Shown: positions 5,971-12,727 of the stretch, piece after piece | Layout: every line of letters begins with the position of its first letter | Numbering within the stretch: position 1 is the first letter of the stretch | NCBI GenBank assembly: GCA_016840905.1 | Contig: JAEORM010000179.1 | Coordinates: 1 to 14,054, forward strand | Source: Candidatus Gerdarchaeota archaeon | Lineage (GTDB): Archaea; Asgardarchaeota; Heimdallarchaeia; JABLTI01 | Length of the DNA stretch: 14,054 nt | Direction of reading: 5' to 3' | The notes under the pieces: model-generated | What the model saw: the letters and a program-made list of their open reading frames with translations, nothing else | Databases searched by the model: none | What the model was told of the DNA's origin: nothing | Program-made: the position numbers and the translations under genes

Positions 5971-6984
5971 ATGAGTAATGCTGTATATCAACACAAACCC
6001 AATTTAGCAAACAAAAAGCAATTAGCAGAACTGATAGGTTTAATTCAAGCTTATAATAATGTAGGAATAACACGTGTAGAAAATATAGCTTCAAAAACCA
6101 TTCAACGATTACGAACTGATCTAAGAGGAGATGCTGTCTTAAAAATAGCTAAAAATACTCTCATGCGTTTAGCATTAAATGAGGTTGCTCAAAAAGACAA
6201 GCATATTACCAAACTTTTAGATTATATTAATGGTTCATGTGCTTTCATATTAACAAATGGTAATCCCTTTAAAGTAGCAAATTATCTTGAGAAAAATAAA
6301 ATCCCCACTGCTGCAAAAGAAGGACAAATCGCACCAAAAGATATTATCGTAAAAGCTAAAGATACTGGTTTTGCCCCAGGTCCAGTTATAGGAGAACTTC
6401 AATCTATAGGACTTAAAACTAGAATTGAAGGTGGCACGATAAGAATTATTGAAGATGGTGTTGTCTGTCGAGTGGGTGAAAAAATTTCAAGAACATTAGC
6501 TAATGTTTTAGGACGATTGGGAGAAGAACCATTTGCAGCTGGTTTGTCAGTTGATGCAATATATACTGCTGGTAATATTATTGAGCATGATGACTTGATT
6601 GTTGATTTTGAAGGTATTTTAGCTAATTTAATTAAAGCCCACAAAGAAGCATATGCTCTTTCAATTGAAGCAGCTATTCCAACAAAAGAAAATATCACTG
6701 AACTCATTGGTAAAACAAGAAGAAATGCTCTTACCTTGGCTATCGAAACCAACTTTATCACACCTGAAACAGCTGGCAATGTATTAGCTAAAACACAACT
6801 CGAAGCAATGATTTTAGCAAAGCTTATTGCAAAAAATGATCCAAGCCTCCTACCTCCTGAACTCCTCTCTGCTGCTCAAACAGCTGGAAGTGTTGCTCCT
6901 GAAAAAGAAGCAGCTAAAGAAGCAGCTAAAGAAGAAGAAGAAGAGGAAGAAGAAGATTCTGGCATGGGTTCTCTATTCGGTTAA
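5971..6984 (+). CDS. rpl10: Large-subunit ribosomal protein L10 (uL10/P0)
   Basis: L10/P0 anchors the stalk to 23S rRNA and carries the L12/P1 dimers that recruit translational GTPases. The product is 337 residues. The N-terminal rRNA-binding part (KKQLAELIGLIQAYNNVGITRVENI, then DAVLKIAKNTLMRLAL) is followed by the archaeal insertion domain (APKDIIVKAKDTGFAPGPVIGEL), then the helical region that binds L12 dimers. It ends in an acidic run and the P-stalk tail DSGMGSLFG. The start is the ATG at 5971, chosen from the SD. Only 4 nt separate it from the rpl1 stop, so the two are co-translated. A terminator hairpin follows 14 nt after its stop, so rpl12, normally next, is not in this operon. Confidence 0.96.
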   Translation: MSNAVYQHKPNLANKKQLAELIGLIQAYNNVGITRVENIASKTIQRLRTDLRGDAVLKIAKNTLMRLALNEVAQKDKHITKLLDYINGSCAFILTNGNPFKVANYLEKNKIPTAAKEGQIAPKDIIVKAKDTGFAPGPVIGELQSIGLKTRIEGGTIRIIEDGVVCRVGEKISRTLANVLGRLGEEPFAAGLSVDAIYTAGNIIEHDDLIVDFEGILANLIKAHKEAYALSIEAAIPTKENITELIGKTRRNALTLAIETNFITPETAGNVLAKTQLEAMILAKLIAKNDPSLLPPELLSAAQTAGSVAPEKEAAKEAAKEEEEEEEEDSGMGSLFG

Positions 6985-6998
6985 TCAGACAAAAAATC

Positions 6999-7050
6999 TC
7001 TCGGACTTTGTAATTTAAGTTCGAGAAAATTATTTTTTCTATTTTTTTAA
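6999..7050 (+). terminator. Hairpin plus U-tract terminator of the L1-L10 operon
   Basis: TCTCGGACTT (6999-7008) pairs with AAGTTCGAGA (7017-7026) over 10 bp with one G-U and an 8-nt loop. It is followed by a T-rich run to 7050. It begins 14 nt after the rpl10 stop. Confidence 0.8.
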
Positions 7051-7084
7051 TCTAAAAGTCTAATTATAAACTAAAGTTGAACGA

Positions 7085-7140
7085 AATAATTATAAAAACA
7101 GATGTTCTATCGCTCTTATTGAATAATATCTGTTATTATT
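7085..7140 (+). promoter_or_regulatory. TATA box and dyad before the small membrane protein
   Basis: ATTATAAAAAC at 7089-7099 is a good TATA candidate. It overlaps a perfect 7-bp inverted repeat AACAGAT (7097-7103)/ATCTGTT (7128-7134), flanked by AATAAT (7085-7090) and ATTATT (7135-7140). The repeat straddles the expected start of transcription near 7120, so an operator is more likely than an RNA hairpin. Confidence 0.4.
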
Positions 7141-7163
7141 AGGACTTGGATGGAATTACACAA

Positions 7164-7445
7164 ATGAAGGACAAATTTGTTGGATATACAATATTTATAC
7201 TTTCCATATTGGTTTTAGGTGCCTGGGGAACATTTACAGTATGGGGAATAGTTGATTGGAATAAGAATCCTGTAGATGCGTTTATACCTCAATATGTTAC
7301 AATTATTTTGATTGTTGCTCCTATATTTATTGCTATGATAGTTGTTTTAAGTATAGCTGCATGGATAGGTTGGACTATGGCTCGAACCCCCCCACCAGCA
7401 CCAATTGATTTAGAAGATTTTGTAGGCGCTAATGAACAAAAATAG
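7164..7445 (+). CDS. Small two-helix membrane protein
   Basis: I cannot name this 93-residue protein. Two hydrophobic helices are clear: roughly residues 6-31 (VGYTIFILSILVLGAWGTF) and 44-71 (YVTIILIVAPIFIAMIVVL). They are joined by a polar segment DWNKNPVDAF. A conserved-looking exit WIGWTMARTPPPAPIDLEDF leads to a short acidic tail. The tryptophans and the Pro-rich stretch at the membrane face suggest a defined partner surface, perhaps a subunit of a membrane complex, but no cofactor residues are seen. I chose the ATG at 7164. A TTG at 7146 would add six residues, and neither has a good SD. It is flanked by terminators on both sides, so it is a single-gene unit. Confidence 0.75.
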   Translation: MKDKFVGYTIFILSILVLGAWGTFTVWGIVDWNKNPVDAFIPQYVTIILIVAPIFIAMIVVLSIAAWIGWTMARTPPPAPIDLEDFVGANEQK

Positions 7446-7455
7446 ATTAAATTAA

Positions 7456-7500
7456 AGACAAGATTGCTTGTCTATTTTCTTTTTATTTTTCATTTTTTTT
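7456..7500 (+). terminator. Perfect hairpin plus U-tract terminator
   Basis: AGACAAG (7456-7462) pairs with CTTGTCT (7467-7473) over 7 bp with an ATTG loop and is followed by a T-rich tract to 7500. It begins 10 nt after the membrane-protein stop. Confidence 0.85.
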
Positions 7501-7571
7501 AACTAACTTGAAATCGCATTATATCAAAAAATATTTCTTGTGTTTAGTATTCTTAAGATAACATAATTGAA

Positions 7572-7598
7572 TTTTTGTTTGAATTATTCAAATAAAAA
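7572..7598. promoter_or_regulatory. 27-bp near-perfect dyad upstream of the TIM-barrel gene
   Basis: TTTTTGTTTGAA-TTA-TTCAAATAAAAA is symmetric over 12 bp per arm with a single G/T mismatch. It lies about 64 bp before the ATG at 7662 and upstream of the TATA-like segment at 7630-7638. This is the position of a regulator site. No regulator is identified. Confidence 0.4.
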
Positions 7599-7629
7599 GA
7601 ATTAAATTACATAAAAACCTTTTTTTCTT

Positions 7630-7638
7630 AATATTATC
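7630..7638 (+). promoter_or_regulatory. TATA-like box before the TIM-barrel gene
   Basis: AATATTATC is centred about 28 nt before the ATG at 7662. No SD precedes that ATG, so the message may be leaderless. Confidence 0.4.
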
Positions 7639-7661
7639 TTATTTGTGTGTGTGGTAAACCA

Positions 7662-8663
7662 ATGGATATAAGGACACTTTCAAGTCATAATTATATACCA
7701 ATAATAGATCCGGATTATCTGAAACAAAGCCCTGATGAATTTCTCGCTGAGAATGGAGGATTTCTTAGCGAAGTAGCTGTTATCGCTAAATCAACTTCTG
7801 GTTTTGTTCACTTCCGAAGTGCAATAGCACCAACTAATCGAGATACAAATGAATTTTTCTCAACTTTTACTTCTATTGCAGATTCAATAGGTATCAAAGT
7901 ATATGCACTAGTTAATGGACTTGCAGACTCATTTCTCGCAAAAAATCCCAGCTATTCAGCTATTAAGGATGGTGGTAATCCCAATAGTTATTTTATAGAT
8001 CCATTTAAAACCCAATATACAAACTATCTTAAAGGGATTCTTTCTGAAATTGTCTCTTTTCCTATTCAAGGAGTACTACTAGATAATATTCGATTCCCCA
8101 GAGAAAATTATAGTTTTTGTGAAAGTTGTCGAAGACAATTCTCCGATCGTTATGGTATAGAGCGGATTTTCTCTTTAGGTGATATGCAAAGGGACAACAA
8201 TTTGTATGCCCACTGGAATCAGTGGAGAGCAAATGCTTTAGAAGCTATTCTTGAAGAATTATCCGAAGTCACTACACCAAAGAAAAATATCCCATTAGCA
8301 ATTACAATGGATATTGATCCTACTTTAGGCTCTCTAGGAGCATACACTCAATATGGTCAAAAACTTGATTTTATAGCTAAATATGGTGTACCCACTATTC
8401 ATTTATCAGCATGGTCTCCATTTCCCACTACAACTTCAGCTCCTGAATATCAACTTCTTAAACAAAATCTCCAATTTGCTAAAACTTTTCAAGAGAAGAA
8501 TCAAACAGCATTAAACCTCTATATTTGGGGTGCTGAAAATGAATCATTTGTTGATATCATTGATGCCTTGAAAAAAGAAATTTCAATTGCTAAAATATTT
8601 GTGCAAAACCATTTACCACAAGATTATCAAAAACGAAGAGAAATTCATCTTGGTTTGTCCTAG
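7662..8663 (+). CDS. TIM-barrel glycoside-hydrolase-like protein
   Basis: This 333-residue cytosolic protein resembles the uncharacterised glycoside-hydrolase-like TIM-barrel families. Strand-ending motifs repeat in order: EVAVIAKSTSGFVHFRS, GIKVYALVNGL, the hallmark GVLLDNIRFPREN, then FCESCRRQFSDRYGI, IPLAITMDIDP, VPTIHLSAWSPF and LNLYIWGAE. The block D-x-I-R-F-P followed by C-x2-C and Y-G is typical of such barrels. The aspartate (residue 141 here) is the candidate catalytic or sugar-binding acid and the cysteines may bind a metal. No signal peptide is present, so an extracellular polysaccharide role is unlikely. The start is the ATG at 7662 by promoter spacing. A GTG at 7647 would add five residues. 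Substrate unknown; family call by pattern. Confidence 0.65.
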   Translation: MDIRTLSSHNYIPIIDPDYLKQSPDEFLAENGGFLSEVAVIAKSTSGFVHFRSAIAPTNRDTNEFFSTFTSIADSIGIKVYALVNGLADSFLAKNPSYSAIKDGGNPNSYFIDPFKTQYTNYLKGILSEIVSFPIQGVLLDNIRFPRENYSFCESCRRQFSDRYGIERIFSLGDMQRDNNLYAHWNQWRANALEAILEELSEVTTPKKNIPLAITMDIDPTLGSLGAYTQYGQKLDFIAKYGVPTIHLSAWSPFPTTTSAPEYQLLKQNLQFAKTFQEKNQTALNLYIWGAENESFVDIIDALKKEISIAKIFVQNHLPQDYQKRREIHLGLS

Positions 8664-8700
8664 ATTATTTTTCTTTCTTTTCATTTCTTATTTTTCTTTA
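8664..8700 (+). terminator. Pyrimidine-rich terminator tract
   Basis: Immediately after the TIM-barrel stop come repeated T4-T5 runs separated by C or A to about 8700, without a hairpin. This fits the U-run terminators used by archaeal RNA polymerase. Confidence 0.5.
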
Positions 8701-8702
8701 TA

Positions 8703-8768
8703 CTTAAATAAAGAATTAAAAATACCTATATGAAAAGCTAGAAATAGTTTAACAGTCAAAAATACTGT
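8703..8768 (+). promoter_or_regulatory. TATA-like box and short inverted repeat before the coiled-coil gene
   Basis: CTTAAATAAAG at 8703-8713 is a TATA candidate about 85-90 nt before the TTG at 8797. A 5-bp inverted repeat ACAGT (8752-8756)/ACTGT (8764-8768) lies in the predicted leader. The evidence is weak. Confidence 0.3.
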
Positions 8769-8781
8769 ACTCAATAGTAAA

Positions 8782-8788
8782 AAGGTGA
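8782..8788 (+). promoter_or_regulatory. Shine-Dalgarno fixing the TTG start at 8797
   Basis: AAGGTGA lies 8 nt before the TTG at 8797. The in-frame GTG at 8785 is part of this SD, so it cannot use it and is unlikely to be the start. Confidence 0.7.
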
Positions 8789-8796
8789 ATGATCAC

Positions 8797-10101
8797 TTGG
8801 CAGAAGATATATTCACGAAAAATGTTCAAAAGATAGAGAAAATTTATTCCGCACTTATAAAAGGTGAAACTAATGCCCAACAAGAAGTAGAAATGCGTGT
8901 GGAATTAATTGATGTACTCTCAAATATAGAAGCTATTTTAATAAGTGAACGAGCGAATAATAAAGAATTTATTTCTCAACTTGAATCTTTACGGGATATT
9001 CTTCTAGATTGGGATCCATATGGTCATTGGTTTAGACAGCAAAAAGATTTGGTTGACTTAGTCTATAAAGTAATTATTAATGCAAAAAATGTTGTTTTTA
9101 CTAAAGAAATTGCTGATTCTTCCGAAGCAACTCGTTTAAAGGGAGAGCTTGATACATTAAAATCAGAATTGGATGATTTAAGATCATTGATTAAAAGTTT
9201 AGTTAGAGAAAAACCTGACCAGCCAATTACGCCTGCTGAACCTGCGAAAACAGAGCAAGTAAGTACATCATCTTTACCATGGAAAAGATCTAAGGAAATG
9301 ACAGCTGAAGCTCCAGTAGAACCTACTTCAACAGAACAACCTCTAATTGAAGAAAATAGTGATGCCATAGAATCAATTCAAGATGAACCACCATTAATTT
9401 TACCAGTAGAACCAGTGAAAATAGTTCCAGTAGTGGAGGAGTCTATTGAAGAAATAGCTCCAGTAGTTGGAGAAGATATTTCTCCTATTTTACCCCAGGA
9501 AGTAACACCTCCTACTGAAATAGAAGAAGAAGCTGAAACTATAATTCCAGATGAAATGTTAAAGAAAATTACTCAAGATAAAAATCTTAAAACAGGTGCT
9601 TCATCAGTTTTAAGCCAGATGAAATCTTTAATTTCAGAAGCGGAAAAAGAAACTGAACGTCAATTATCAGATTTTAAAGAGCAATTAGATGTTGAAGAGG
9701 AAAGTTCAAGCATTCCAACACAAGAGACTGAACAGGAGACATTCAAATTTACAAATAAACCTTCAGTAGTAATTAATGAAGCAATTGAGAATATTGATCA
9801 ATCCGAGGAAATCGAAGAAGATCCATTAGAAAGTTTGGTGCAAATGTCTAATTTTAACAAAGAGGTAAAAGAAGATGTTAAAGAAAGCGACAGTACTCCT
9901 TCAATTGATCCCTATATGCAATTACTCACTCTTGAAGCAGAAAAATATCGCTTGGAACGTGAAAGTGAAAAAAATGAAGCTGATTTTCAAGAAGGGTTGA
10001 AAAGCAAGAAGGAATTTGATGAAACAATTCAACAGATTAACCAAGAGCTTAGTTATATAAGAGAACAAATCAAAGCTTTACGAACCCAATTGAATTCCTA
10101 A
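8797..10101 (+). CDS. Long acidic coiled-coil protein with disordered centre
   Basis: I do not recognise this protein of about 434 residues. It has three parts. Residues 1-136 are helical (EMRVELIDVLSNIEAILI, DWDPYGHWFRQQKDLVDLV) and end in a heptad-like coil (LKGELDTLKSELDDLRSLI). Residues 140-370 are low-complexity, rich in Glu, Pro, Ser and Thr with PVEP-type repeats, and look disordered. The last 64 residues form a coiled coil (LLTLEAEKYRLERESEK, then INQELSYIREQIKALRTQL), with a GLKSKKEFDETI segment reminiscent of SHOCT motifs. No membrane segment or enzyme signature appears. The design suggests a scaffold or tether. The start is the TTG at 8797, chosen from the SD. The PPC-domain gene follows after 48 nt, so co-transcription is likely. 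Confidence 0.75.
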   Translation: MAEDIFTKNVQKIEKIYSALIKGETNAQQEVEMRVELIDVLSNIEAILISERANNKEFISQLESLRDILLDWDPYGHWFRQQKDLVDLVYKVIINAKNVVFTKEIADSSEATRLKGELDTLKSELDDLRSLIKSLVREKPDQPITPAEPAKTEQVSTSSLPWKRSKEMTAEAPVEPTSTEQPLIEENSDAIESIQDEPPLILPVEPVKIVPVVEESIEEIAPVVGEDISPILPQEVTPPTEIEEEAETIIPDEMLKKITQDKNLKTGASSVLSQMKSLISEAEKETERQLSDFKEQLDVEEESSSIPTQETEQETFKFTNKPSVVINEAIENIDQSEEIEEDPLESLVQMSNFNKEVKEDVKESDSTPSIDPYMQLLTLEAEKYRLERESEKNEADFQEGLKSKKEFDETIQQINQELSYIREQIKALRTQLNS

Positions 10102-10135
10102 TATTCTTTTTATTTAAAAAACAATCTAATAAAAC

Positions 10136-10142
10136 AGGTGAT
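10136..10142 (+). promoter_or_regulatory. Shine-Dalgarno fixing the TTG start at 10150
   Basis: AGGTGAT lies 7 nt before the TTG at 10150. The in-frame GTG at 10138 is inside the SD. ATG codons at 10159 and 10165 are possible but have less favourable spacing. Confidence 0.65.
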
Positions 10143-10149
10143 AATAATA

Positions 10150-10584
10150 TTGAAAACAATGATTATGGAAACACAAAAAATACATTTGCTTAGATTAGAG
10201 AAAGGTGACGAATTATTAACAAGTATATTGAATTATGTTAAGGAGAAAAATATCTTAAGCGGTTTTCTAACTGGAATTGGTGCTTTAGAAAAAGGTAAAA
10301 TTGGTTATTTCGATATTATCAAGAAAAAATATTTGAATATTCCTTTCCAAGAAGTTGAACTTCTAGCATGCACAGGAAATATCTCAAAAAATAAGGATAC
10401 AAGTGAGCATGTAGCACATATTCATATAATTATAGGTAATCCTGATGGAACAAGTTTAGGTGGGCATCTTGTTGAAGCAAATGTATCAGTAACAGCTGAA
10501 ATCTATCTGGTAGAAACCCGTCCAGGTGTTTTTAGAACCAAGGATGAAGAAACAGGCCTATATCTTTTATCTCCTAAAAATTAA
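10150..10584 (+). CDS. PPC/DUF296-domain protein
   Basis: This 144-residue protein is a single PPC (DUF296) domain, the fold found in plant AT-hook proteins and as stand-alone proteins in bacteria and archaea, where it trimerises. Visible marks are RLEKGDELLTSILNYVKEKNI, the loop SGFLTGIGALEKGKIGYFD, and the conserved histidines in HVAHIHIIIGN (H87, H90, H92) plus GGH (H106). Prokaryotic members bind a metal with such histidines. It lacks an AT-hook, so direct DNA binding is not supported. The function of stand-alone archaeal members is not established as far as I know. The start is the TTG at 10150, chosen from the SD. The gene follows the coiled-coil gene and ends in a hairpin shared with the convergent zinc-ribbon gene. 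Confidence 0.85.
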   Translation: MKTMIMETQKIHLLRLEKGDELLTSILNYVKEKNILSGFLTGIGALEKGKIGYFDIIKKKYLNIPFQEVELLACTGNISKNKDTSEHVAHIHIIIGNPDGTSLGGHLVEANVSVTAEIYLVETRPGVFRTKDEETGLYLLSPKN

Positions 10585-10608
10585 GAAAATCTTTCAATAA
10601 GATTTCTT
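10583..10608. terminator. Bidirectional hairpin between convergent genes
   Basis: AAGAAAATCTT (10583-10593) pairs with AAGATTTCTT (10599-10608) over 10 bp with one bulged A and a TCAAT loop. The stop codons of both convergent genes lie in the two arms. A T-rich stretch follows on the plus strand. Confidence 0.7.
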
Positions 10609-11017
10609 AATCCTCTTTTTTATTTTGAGGCATGAATTCAACTCTATAAATACCTGTTTTTCCACTAAGTATTATTGGATCAGATTGTTTATTTCTAAAA
10701 AGGCCTTCAATATTTACTTCATAAACACCTTTCTCTTTAAGCTTAACAGAAGGTATACTATCATCTTTTAGGTCATCAATTCTTTTCTGCTCGGGATTGT
10801 CAAAAATAATTTTGGGAATAATTTCGTAACTTTTATCACCGGACTCTTCTAGTGTTTTTTCTTTTACTTGAGGTAGTGTTCGAAGGTTTTTTAGTAACTC
10901 ACTCGCAGAAGAAGCTACTGTCTTGAAAACCTTTGAACCACATTTAGTACAACCTGTACTTAACAAAGTAGGCGATTTTTCTAATCTAGTATTACATTTT
11001 CCACAAACAAAATCCAT
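10607..11017 (-). CDS. OapC/DUF2072-like archaeal zinc-ribbon protein
   Basis: This 136-residue protein has an N-terminal zinc ribbon, C5-x2-C8 and C23-x2-C26 (FVCGKCN...GCTKCGSKVF). A charged, probably disordered linker with KNLRTLPQVKEKTLEES follows. The C-terminal strand-rich module GVYEVNIEGLFRNKQSDP...GIYRVEF matches the pattern of the archaeal zinc-ribbon family formerly called DUF2072 (OapC/ArvC). The function of the family is not established as far as I know. The ATG at 11017 has a weak SD, AGGAAG at 11024-11029, and a TATA-like box about 65 nt upstream, so it can be expressed apart from L10e. It ends in a hairpin shared with the PPC gene. Family call from memory of the motif pattern. 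Confidence 0.72.
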   Translation of the reverse strand: MDFVCGKCNTRLEKSPTLLSTGCTKCGSKVFKTVASSASELLKNLRTLPQVKEKTLEESGDKSYEIIPKIIFDNPEQKRIDDLKDDSIPSVKLKEKGVYEVNIEGLFRNKQSDPIILSGKTGIYRVEFMPQNKKED

Positions 11018-11078
11018 AATGTTCTTCCTGATGGATATAGTTGGGCTGAAATTGATGCCTCATCCTCAAAAATGAACT

Positions 11079-11088
11079 ATATTATAAG
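11079..11088 (-). promoter_or_regulatory. TATA-like box of the zinc-ribbon gene
   Basis: Minus-strand TTATAATATA lies about 65 nt before the ATG at 11017, predicting a leader of about 40 nt. T-runs on the minus strand between 11090 and 11155 may end the L10e transcript just before it. Confidence 0.4.
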
Positions 11089-11161
11089 TTAAAAAAAATA
11101 GAGATTATTCAAACGTATATGCAGATATTATCAAAAAAGAATAAAAAAGGAGAAATAGAAA

Positions 11162-11722
11162 TTATGCTTCTCCCTCTTCTTCATGAAGGACTTTAAGTAA
11201 ATATTTTTTATACAAATCTTCTCCATTCTCAATTTTAATGTAAGAAGCAGTTGGTAATTTATCAGCACCAATATCAAGAGCACGTTTCGCATAATCAACA
11301 AATTGTGGATATGTATGGATAGTAGCTAATGCTTGATTTGCTTTAACTCGAGCAGCAACATCCATAGGTTTACCAAAAGCACGGCGCATACCATCTTGCA
11401 ACCTATCAGCCCCTGCAAAAGCCATCATTTTATTTTCGCGAATAATATGATGAGGGAAGACTCTTACAATAAAATGATAATTATCATTACCAGCTTTTTT
11501 CTGCATTTGTCTATTTGTCATTTGCCTTAAAGCATCTAAGGATATATGTCTAATTTGACAGCTTTCTTTTGCAAATAGGGATAAAGTTACGGGGAATTTG
11601 GTTGTTTTATTTCCAGCTTCAAAACTGGTTATTTTAGCTCCTGGAACACTACGAACATACTTTCTTCGTGTGAAAGGTGGACCAGCTACTCTTGTATAAC
11701 ATCGTGCGGGGCGTCTAGCCAT
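11162..11722 (-). CDS. rpl10e: Large-subunit ribosomal protein L10e (uL16)
   Basis: L10e/uL16 sits between the central protuberance and the GTPase centre and helps position A-site tRNA; it joins late in 60S/50S assembly. The 186-residue length is normal for archaea. Signatures are the start MARRPARCYTR, FTRRKYVRSVPGAKI, the segment RQMQKKAGNDNYHFIVRVFP, then ENKMMAFAGADRLQDGMRRAFGK, and a conserved C-terminal domain (PQFVDYAKRALDIGADKLP). The ATG at 11722 has GAGTTGAT at 11727-11734, one mismatch from the local SD consensus. The extra acidic tail EEEGEA is unremarkable. It is transcribed away from the zinc-ribbon coiled-coil gene and appears to have its own promoter. Confidence 0.97.
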   Translation of the reverse strand: MARRPARCYTRVAGPPFTRRKYVRSVPGAKITSFEAGNKTTKFPVTLSLFAKESCQIRHISLDALRQMTNRQMQKKAGNDNYHFIVRVFPHHIIRENKMMAFAGADRLQDGMRRAFGKPMDVAARVKANQALATIHTYPQFVDYAKRALDIGADKLPTASYIKIENGEDLYKKYLLKVLHEEEGEA

Positions 11723-11760
11723 TTTTAATCAACTCTTTATCATTCGACGAACACTTGTAC

Positions 11761-11770
11761 GATTTAAATG
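11761..11770 (-). promoter_or_regulatory. TATA-like box of rpl10e
   Basis: Minus-strand CATTTAAATC lies about 40-48 nt before the ATG. Initiation near 11738 would leave a short leader holding the SD-like GAGTTGAT. The rest of the divergent gap (11771-11937) shows no further clear element. Confidence 0.4.
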
Positions 11771-11937
11771 TATCTATTTTTCAAAAATTTTCTAGTAATT
11801 CTTGAGATAAATTTCAATCAAAATTATCGCTTTTTAATAATATCTATAGGATTTTTTTATATGTTTCAAACAGAATTCTTTTTTTAGTTAATTGGTTAAT
11901 GAATCTATAAGAAAAATTACTTGAAGGTATAAATAAA

Positions 11938-12714
11938 ATGGTAGAACATAGATGTCCTGTTTGTGGTAAACCAGTTTTGCCCAATTTTAAGTTTTGCAAA
12001 TCTTGTGGTGCACGGATACCATCAGATCTGTTTCAAGAAAAGAAAGAGAAAAATGTCGAAATATATTCAACATCATTTGGTACAACACCTGTTGAGAGTT
12101 CTTCAACCTCATCTTCAGAACCAATTGATCGTGATGTTGTCCAATCCTTAGCTATGAAAGGTCGATTGATAAATATCGATAAGGATATGGATGAAATTTT
12201 AGAAGAAATAGAAAATCTTGAAGAAAGAGTTAAAGTAGGACTTATTCCTAAAGAAGATGCTAAGGAACGTGTCAACGAACTTAACAAACGTTTTGTAGAA
12301 TTAAAATTAGAGAAAAAGCAACTCAAGAAACAAGGAGCTCCAATACCAATTTTTGAGATGATAGAAAAGAAGGACTTAGCTAAAGAGCGGCTTTCAAAAC
12401 TTGAGGGTTTGAAAAATGAGAAAAGCATAACTGAGAAAACTTATGATAAAATGAAAAATGAATATCAATCCTCAATCTTAGATGCTGATAAACAAATCAC
12501 CCAAGAATTGATTAAAATGGAACGTTGGCAAGGTCAATTAAATAAAGAACTAGCTGAGAAGCGTGAACTATTAGAAACACTGTTTGTCAGAAAAAGCACT
12601 GGTGAATTATCTGAAGATGAATACAATAGAGAAAGAAATGATTTGACGGAAGATATCAAAGATTGGGAAGCTGCATACGAGGAATTAAAGAAAACACTCA
12701 AAAAATTGAAATAA
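11938..12714 (+). CDS. Zinc-ribbon coiled-coil protein with SHOCT-like repeats
   Basis: I cannot assign a function to this 258-residue protein. It opens with a zinc ribbon (C6-x2-C9, C20-x2-C23: CPVCGKPVLPNFKFCKSCG), then a Ser/Thr-rich linker (residues 40-65), then an almost continuous charged coiled coil. Three short segments inside the coil follow the SHOCT pattern of a gain-of-turn residue plus D/E-E-Y/A: VGLIPKEDAKERVNEL (100-115), EKSITEKTYDKMKNEY (161-176) and STGELSEDEYNRERNDL (220-236). SHOCT segments usually mediate oligomerisation or membrane association. The ATG at 11938 has GAAGGT at 11923-11928. It is divergent from rpl10e and ends in a hairpin shared with the regulator gene. 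An adaptor role is inferred from architecture only. Confidence 0.75.
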   Translation: MVEHRCPVCGKPVLPNFKFCKSCGARIPSDLFQEKKEKNVEIYSTSFGTTPVESSSTSSSEPIDRDVVQSLAMKGRLINIDKDMDEILEEIENLEERVKVGLIPKEDAKERVNELNKRFVELKLEKKQLKKQGAPIPIFEMIEKKDLAKERLSKLEGLKNEKSITEKTYDKMKNEYQSSILDADKQITQELIKMERWQGQLNKELAEKRELLETLFVRKSTGELSEDEYNRERNDLTEDIKDWEAAYEELKKTLKKLK

Positions 12715-12727
12715 AAAGTATGAAAAT

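Noticed and set aside
6399..6779. A minus-strand open frame opposite rpl10
   Set aside because: It is antisense to a certain ribosomal protein gene, with a composition typical of a reverse-frame shadow.
6908..6960. GAA-repeat microsatellite
   Set aside because: The triplet run simply encodes the Lys/Glu-rich acidic tail of L10, normal for the P-stalk protein family.
6827..7018. A plus-strand frame rich in lysine and leucine overlapping the rpl10 end
   Set aside because: It is the GAA-rich acidic tail of L10 read in another frame and it runs into the terminator hairpin.
11963..12428. Alternative frames on both strands within the zinc-ribbon coiled-coil gene
   Set aside because: They lack SD sites and domain patterns; the main frame has a full zinc ribbon and a continuous coil.
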